Positions 59,739 through 64,000 of a stretch of 64,000 nt of DNA are shown here, piece by piece; positions within the stretch are counted from its first letter, which is position 1; each line of letters starts with the position of its first letter. The stretch is taken from NCBI RefSeq assembly GCF_963662555.1, contig NZ_OY759719.1, forward strand, positions 2,004,985-2,068,984, in the 5' to 3' direction. A program made the position numbers and the translations under genes. Origin of the DNA: Thiomicrorhabdus sp. GTDB taxonomy: Bacteria; Pseudomonadota; Gammaproteobacteria; Thiomicrospirales; Thiomicrospiraceae. Under the pieces are notes generated by a model, which saw only the letters and a program-made list of their open reading frames with translations, had not been told where the DNA came from and did not search any database.

Positions 59739-61016
59739 TTATTCACTTTTAGGCACGTTCTTAGCAAGCTTTGGTAAAGCTTCTCTGCCGTTCAAAGCTT
59801 GACTCATCAACCAATTCTTAACTAATGTCATTTTATTAGCTAGCGGCAATAATGGCTTTCTAATTACTGCTTTTAAAGAGGCATTTTGCTTAAACAGCCA
59901 GTCAAAAGCTTCCATAGACCGTTGCACAATCGCATTATCACCACGACGCCATCTCTCATACTTTCTTAATACAGCAAAACTTCCCCAATTTTTGGAGGCC
60001 GCTCTCGCATTTAAGACTACCTCGACCAAAGCTGCAGCATCTAATAAGCCAAGATTTACACCTTGTCCAGCCTGTGGATTAATAGTATGAGCAGCATCAC
60101 CTACTAATGCCAAGTTTGCCTTAACATAGTGCTCAGCGTGTCTTCTCACTAAAGGAAAAGCCCCTCTTACAGATACTTCAATCACTTGTCCTAACTTATA
60201 CTCAGAAACCTGAGAAATCTCTCTGGCAAAATCGTCGTCAGATAAACTTAATGCCCACTGCATTTTGTCTATAGGTAGATACCAAGCAATTGAGCTGACA
60301 TTATTATCCATTGATAAAAACGCAAACGGACCATCTTTAGTGTATCTTTGCCAGCAAGTATCTTGATGCGAAAGCTCGGTTTTTACACAACCCACAACAG
60401 CACATTGCTCATAATCATGAGTATCTAAACCAATATTAGCTAATTGACGAACACTAGAAGACGCTCCGTCTGCACCAACCAGCAAATGAGTTTGCAAGAC
60501 CCCAATGTTTTTTATGCCTAACCAGGCCTGGTAATTTTTAAACTCTAAGCTTTCAAGTTCGGCATCAAATAAAACTTCTATGCCTTCACATTTTTCAACC
60601 TGCTCCCACAAACTCGCTTGAATAATGTCGTTTTCTACCGTGTAACCTAGATTAGGTTCGTTCATTTCTTGAGCAGAAAAATGCACTTCTCCTGGTGTAA
60701 TTTCATCCCAAACGTGCATAGCGGTAAATGGATGATAACGTCGATTTTCGATACCTTGCCATGCACCAAGATTTTTTAAAATTTTTTCGGATGCTCGGGT
60801 TAAAGCACTCACTCGAATTTGGTAAGGAGAATCCTTATCCCATTGCAAATCTATGGGCTTTTTTTCAAGCAATAACACTTGCATGCCTTGCTGCCCTAAA
60901 CCTAAAGCCGCTGCGGCACCTACCATGCCACCACCGACAATAATGGCATCCCAAACTTTTTCAGTTAAACCAGCGGCTCTATTCAATGAATTGGCTTCTT
61001 CTGTGACATGGCTCAT
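59739..61016 (-). CDS. FAD-dependent ubiquinone biosynthesis hydroxylase (UbiI/VisC/UbiF type)
   Basis: Flavin monooxygenase that adds a ring hydroxyl in ubiquinone synthesis. FAD motifs: IIVGGGMVGAAAALGLGQQG near residue 27, LLVGADGASSSVRQ near 180, and LVGDAAHTINPQAGQGVNLGLLD near 315. It overlaps the ubiH-like gene by 4 bases. Position suggests UbiI (C5), but a UbiF role (C6) cannot be excluded. The palindrome at 60521-60532 is read as YQAWLG near residue 163. Confidence 0.88.
   Translation of the reverse strand: MSHVTEEANSLNRAAGLTEKVWDAIIVGGGMVGAAAALGLGQQGMQVLLLEKKPIDLQWDKDSPYQIRVSALTRASEKILKNLGAWQGIENRRYHPFTAMHVWDEITPGEVHFSAQEMNEPNLGYTVENDIIQASLWEQVEKCEGIEVLFDAELESLEFKNYQAWLGIKNIGVLQTHLLVGADGASSSVRQLANIGLDTHDYEQCAVVGCVKTELSHQDTCWQRYTKDGPFAFLSMDNNVSSIAWYLPIDKMQWALSLSDDDFAREISQVSEYKLGQVIEVSVRGAFPLVRRHAEHYVKANLALVGDAAHTINPQAGQGVNLGLLDAAALVEVVLNARAASKNWGSFAVLRKYERWRRGDNAIVQRSMEAFDWLFKQNASLKAVIRKPLLPLANKMTLVKNWLMSQALNGREALPKLAKNVPKSE
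60521..60532. repeat. Dispersed palindrome copy 15 (inside hydroxylase gene)
   Basis: Exact ACCAGGCCTGGT. Read in the QAW frame. Confidence 0.92.
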
Positions 61017-62272
61017 ACTTGACGACCTCTCATAGCAAATTTAGAAAACCTGCGTTTTAATCCTGGCATTGCCTGCATAGCCATTAAACCAACTCCTCTA
61101 AGATGCCCAACAACGGGTGACGAGTGTTGAAAAATCTGAATTAAACCATCGGTTAATCCCATTACTTTTTGGTGATCTACTTCTCTTTGTGAAGCATACT
61201 CATTTAACCAGGTCTGATCACCTAAATCTGTTTGCTGTAAAGAACCTTTTAAAAAGACCTCAATATCACGAATACCAAGATTTAAACCTTGTGCAGCAAC
61301 TGGGTGTTGAGTATGTGAGGCATTACCCATCAATACCGCTCTACCTTTGGTCATTTGAGGCACATAAGTTTCTTTAAGTGGATAAGCGATACGTGGACTC
61401 ACCTTAACAAAACGCCCTAATCTTTCACCCATTTTTGAAGCAAACAAGGCCAGATAGTTTTCATCATCTAATCCCATAATATGATCGACCTGATCTTTTG
61501 GGCAAACCAAAACCGCTTTATGTGCATGTCCATGCATTGGTAGCAAAGCAACAGGGCCGTCTTTAGTAAACCTCTCATAAGCCCAACCATGTGGGTGCTG
61601 CTCTGTTTCAATTTGAGCTAAAATGCCAAATGCATCGTATGACTTCTCTTCAATTGCCAAGCCCAATATCTCTCTAACTTTTGATTGAGTGCCATCTGCA
61701 CCTATGACCACCTGAGCTGAGATAATCTGGTAATTATGATTTTCTATGTCTTTTTGGCTATCGTTTTGATACTCTTGCTCAGAATTGATTTTTACGGTTA
61801 TTTCCACTGATTCATCTGTTTGAACAAAATTTTCTACGACTGCCGGACACAATAGCGTTATATTTTTAGAGGTCTTTGCCCACTTCCAAAGCACAGTTCC
61901 TAAATCACTAGACTGCACACTAAACCCCAAAGCATCAACATCAACTTCTTCAGCGTGTAAGGTGGTAATTCCCATATAACCCTTTTGGGATACATGAACA
62001 TGCTCAATGGGCGTGGTAATTTTTTGTAAATCACTCCAAACACCAATATTTTGCAAAAAGACTTGTGATCCTTTTGAAATAGCAAGCACTCGGCCATCAA
62101 ATGAATTTTTCACATCTGAGAGATCATTCTCTTCTGGCAAATAACGCTCAGCCAACACGACTTTTTTACCTTGCTGAGACAAGCCTATTGCAAGCATTAA
62201 ACCAACAGGACCTCCTCCCGCAATAAAAACATCTGCGTGAGTTTTTTTAGTTTGATTGGTGTTATTTGTCAT
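61013..62272 (-). CDS. ubiH: 2-octaprenyl-6-methoxyphenol hydroxylase UbiH
   Basis: Paralogue of the downstream gene, with FIAGGGPVGLMLAIGLSQQG (about residue 15), VVIGADGTQSKVRE (about 190) and VLMGNASHTQHPVAAQGLNLG (about 305). The order ygfB-pepP-ubiH-hydroxylase is the same as in E. coli, which supports the UbiH name. 419 aa. It overlaps the next gene by 4 bases, so the two are translationally coupled. Confidence 0.9.
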   Translation of the reverse strand: MTNNTNQTKKTHADVFIAGGGPVGLMLAIGLSQQGKKVVLAERYLPEENDLSDVKNSFDGRVLAISKGSQVFLQNIGVWSDLQKITTPIEHVHVSQKGYMGITTLHAEEVDVDALGFSVQSSDLGTVLWKWAKTSKNITLLCPAVVENFVQTDESVEITVKINSEQEYQNDSQKDIENHNYQIISAQVVIGADGTQSKVREILGLAIEEKSYDAFGILAQIETEQHPHGWAYERFTKDGPVALLPMHGHAHKAVLVCPKDQVDHIMGLDDENYLALFASKMGERLGRFVKVSPRIAYPLKETYVPQMTKGRAVLMGNASHTQHPVAAQGLNLGIRDIEVFLKGSLQQTDLGDQTWLNEYASQREVDHQKVMGLTDGLIQIFQHSSPVVGHLRGVGLMAMQAMPGLKRRFSKFAMRGRQV

Positions 62273-62348
62273 AAATGTATTTGCTCAAATTTATTTTCAA
62301 TTACCAAAAGAGATAAAGTGAAATTAGCAGAACCTTAGTCCTGACACG

Positions 62349-63665
62349 TTACTCTTGACAAGATGCCATCCATTGCTCAATCTCGTTAACGGTTCTTGGT
62401 AAGCCTGTTGTTAAAACCTCATTACCCGTTTGTGTAACAAGCACATCATCTTCAATACGAATCCCAATATTGTGCCACTTACTATCAACATTTTCGTGTT
62501 CTGCTGAAATATACAGGCCAGGTTCAACTGTCACCACCATACCTGCTTCAAAATCTCGCCATTGCTGGTTAACTTTATATTCGCCCACATCATGTACATC
62601 CATACCTAACCAGTGGCCAGTACCATGCATAAAAAAGTCTTTATAAGCTTCTGATTCAATCAGCTCATCCACATCACCTTGCAAAATATTTAATTTTACC
62701 AGGCCTGTTGTCAACACCTTAACCGATGCCTGATGGGCTTGATCATAACTGCCCCCAGGTTTAATGGCTTGAATGGCTGCTTGCTGAGCATCTAAAACCA
62801 GCTCATAAAGCTCTGCTTGAGGTTTTGAAAACTTACCACTGGCAGGAAAAGTTGTGGTGATATCTCCAGCGTAACTTTGCCATTCGGCACCTGCATCAAC
62901 CAATAACAATGATTGTTTATTAATTTTTGAACGGTTCTCTGTGTAATGCAAAATACAGGCATTTTCAGCAGAAGCTACAATTGAGCTAAATGCAACCCGC
63001 GGTGACCCTTGCTTTACAAAAGCAGACTCAAGCTCAGCTTGAACTTGATATTCATAATCACTATTTAAAACCGCTTTCATCGCTGCTAAATGACCACTTA
63101 CCGAGATTTGAGCCGCTTTACGCATATACTCAATTTCTTGCTCAGATTTAAACACTCGCATTTCATGAAGAATTTTATCTAAATCACAAATATTAGATGG
63201 AGCAGAAATACCTTTACGAACCTTTTGCTTTAGCAAACCAATCCAATCATTTAAAGATTCATTCCAATCAGCAAGATGAGAAAAACTGATATAAATTGAC
63301 TCTATGTTTTCAAGAAGTTCAATTGCTTTTTCATCAAGCTCGGTAATTGACCAGGCCTGGTCAATTAATAAAGTTTTACTTGCCGCATCAACACCTAAAC
63401 GTCTTCCTTGCCAGGTTTCTTGCTCTGGATCTTTTGGACGCAAAAAAAGCACACTTTGCGTGTTATCTTGCTTAATTAAGAATAGAACGGAGTCAGGTTC
63501 AGTAAAACCGGTTAAATAAATAAAATCACTATCCGCTCTAAAAGGAAATTCTACATCGCGATTTCGAATTTGCTCCTCACCAGAAGCAATAATCGCAACA
63601 CTGTTGTTAGGCATTTTTTCTAGTAAAGATTGGCGGTTTTTTTGATAAAAAAGGGGATTATCCAT
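62349..63665 (-). CDS. pepP: Xaa-Pro aminopeptidase
   Basis: Removes N-terminal residues preceding proline. The creatinase-like N-terminal domain (about 1-170) is followed by a pita-bread metalloprotease with the di-manganese ligands in LLVDAGAEWQSYAGDITTTFP, GTGHWLGMDVHDVG, VTVEPGLYIS and GIRIEDDVLV. 438 aa, as in E. coli (441). Palindrome copies lie at 63344 (24 bp, exact) and 62698 (decayed). Confidence 0.96.
   Translation of the reverse strand: MDNPLFYQKNRQSLLEKMPNNSVAIIASGEEQIRNRDVEFPFRADSDFIYLTGFTEPDSVLFLIKQDNTQSVLFLRPKDPEQETWQGRRLGVDAASKTLLIDQAWSITELDEKAIELLENIESIYISFSHLADWNESLNDWIGLLKQKVRKGISAPSNICDLDKILHEMRVFKSEQEIEYMRKAAQISVSGHLAAMKAVLNSDYEYQVQAELESAFVKQGSPRVAFSSIVASAENACILHYTENRSKINKQSLLLVDAGAEWQSYAGDITTTFPASGKFSKPQAELYELVLDAQQAAIQAIKPGGSYDQAHQASVKVLTTGLVKLNILQGDVDELIESEAYKDFFMHGTGHWLGMDVHDVGEYKVNQQWRDFEAGMVVTVEPGLYISAEHENVDSKWHNIGIRIEDDVLVTQTGNEVLTTGLPRTVNEIEQWMASCQE
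63344..63367. repeat. Dispersed palindrome copy 16, 24-bp dyad inside pepP
   Basis: Exact core with complementary arms TAATTG/CAATTA, the longest dyad found inside a gene. Read as IDQAWSI near residue 101, in the non-catalytic N-terminal domain. Confidence 0.95.
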
Positions 63666-63747
63666 CGATTTACTCTTTTACTGAATCTTGTTTGTGACTT
63701 AGGCACATTTCAATCTGATTTTTACGTTATTTTATGTATAAGTTGTT

Positions 63748-64000
63748 TTAGTGCAGTGTATCAGAATCAGGCATAGCATCCATAATAGGCGGTGCTTGAG
63801 TTGGATTTAACTCTTCATTAATCGTTAAAATACCCACACGCACAAATTCAACTAATTCCATAAAGTCGGCTTCTTCAGCATCAGTTAATTCTTTTGAATC
63901 ACTTAAACCTGCGACATCAATTCGCGAAATTTGACCAAAATCATCCACTAACTCTCGTACTTCTTTTGGAATCTCATTTTCTGATTCATTTAGAGCACCA
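63748..64000 (-). CDS. ygfB: YgfB/UPF0149 family protein, 3' part
   Basis: Only the C-terminal 83 residues are inside the window; the frame is open to the window edge (first residues GALNESENEIPKEV). The part seen, with LVDDFGQISRIDVAG, EEADFMELVEFVRVG and the acidic end, fits the C-terminal half of YgfB. The position before pepP-ubiH is as in E. coli. The function is not well defined. Confidence 0.85.
   Translation of the reverse strand, partial: GALNESENEIPKEVRELVDDFGQISRIDVAGLSDSKELTDAEEADFMELVEFVRVGILTINEELNPTQAPPIMDAMPDSDTLH

Overview
The window looks like chromosomal core sequence from an AT-rich gammaproteobacterium, most likely a sulfur-oxidising chemolithoautotroph of the Thiomicrospira / Hydrogenovibrio / Thiomicrorhabdus group. 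The main clues are a stand-alone soxB, a periplasmic DsrE-like protein beside it, a LysR regulator of the CbbR/YeiE type, the gammaproteobacterial neighbourhoods ruvCAB-tolQRAB-pal-cpoB and ygfB-pepP-ubiH, and no sugar-catabolism genes. The genus is an inference. No insertion sequence, prophage, CRISPR array or transferred island was seen.

Layout. 0.2-8.3 kb: lytic transglycosylase, a probable small RNA, cysS, two cyclophilins, lpxH, an unknown protein and a dicarboxylate/glutamate-type symporter. 8.4-12.8 kb: rhodanese, pgpA, argG, psd-PII, cold-shock protein. 13-18 kb: two unknown proteins, then a metalloregulator-ntrB-ntrC operon whose genes overlap by 4 bases. 18.1-20.4 kb: a possible second small RNA, a Rossmann protein, upp and two identical tRNA-Lys genes. 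20.4-29 kb: ruvC-ruvA-ruvB-tolQ-tolR-tolA-tolB-pal-cpoB-queC, all on the minus strand. 29-32.9 kb: DUF502-aspS-nadA. 33-36 kb: prepilin peptidase, DUF3579 protein, DAHP synthase. 36-43 kb: glyA, nrdR, ribD, ribE, ribB-X, ribH, nusB, thiL. 43-49.3 kb: ettA, a degenerate GGDEF protein, a DsrE-like protein, an unknown secreted protein and soxB. 49.4-57.6 kb: purL, bamC, dapA, peroxiredoxin, PIN-PhoH ATPase. 57.7-64 kb: LysR regulator, potassium channel, two ubiquinone-type hydroxylases, pepP and the 3' part of ygfB.

How the genes work together. Most are housekeeping: cell envelope (Slt, LpxH, PgpA, Psd, Tol-Pal, BamC), riboflavin and thiamine cofactors, amino acids and purines, recombination, and nitrogen sensing (PII with NtrBC, here in separate loci). 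SoxB and its neighbours point to periplasmic thiosulfate oxidation feeding a quinone-linked respiratory chain.

Two signals are not explained by the genes. First, a dispersed perfect palindrome with core ACCAGGCCTGGT: 16 exact copies of its central 10 bases plus about a dozen decayed or partial copies. It lies both between genes, often with longer dyad arms of 18-30 bp, and inside genes, where it is read in only two of three frames (PGL or QAW). Second, a compact transcription unit at 2438-2560 on the minus strand with a near-consensus promoter, two predicted hairpins flanking an exposed CCUCC anti-Shine-Dalgarno sequence, and an intrinsic terminator: a strong candidate for an undescribed regulatory RNA.
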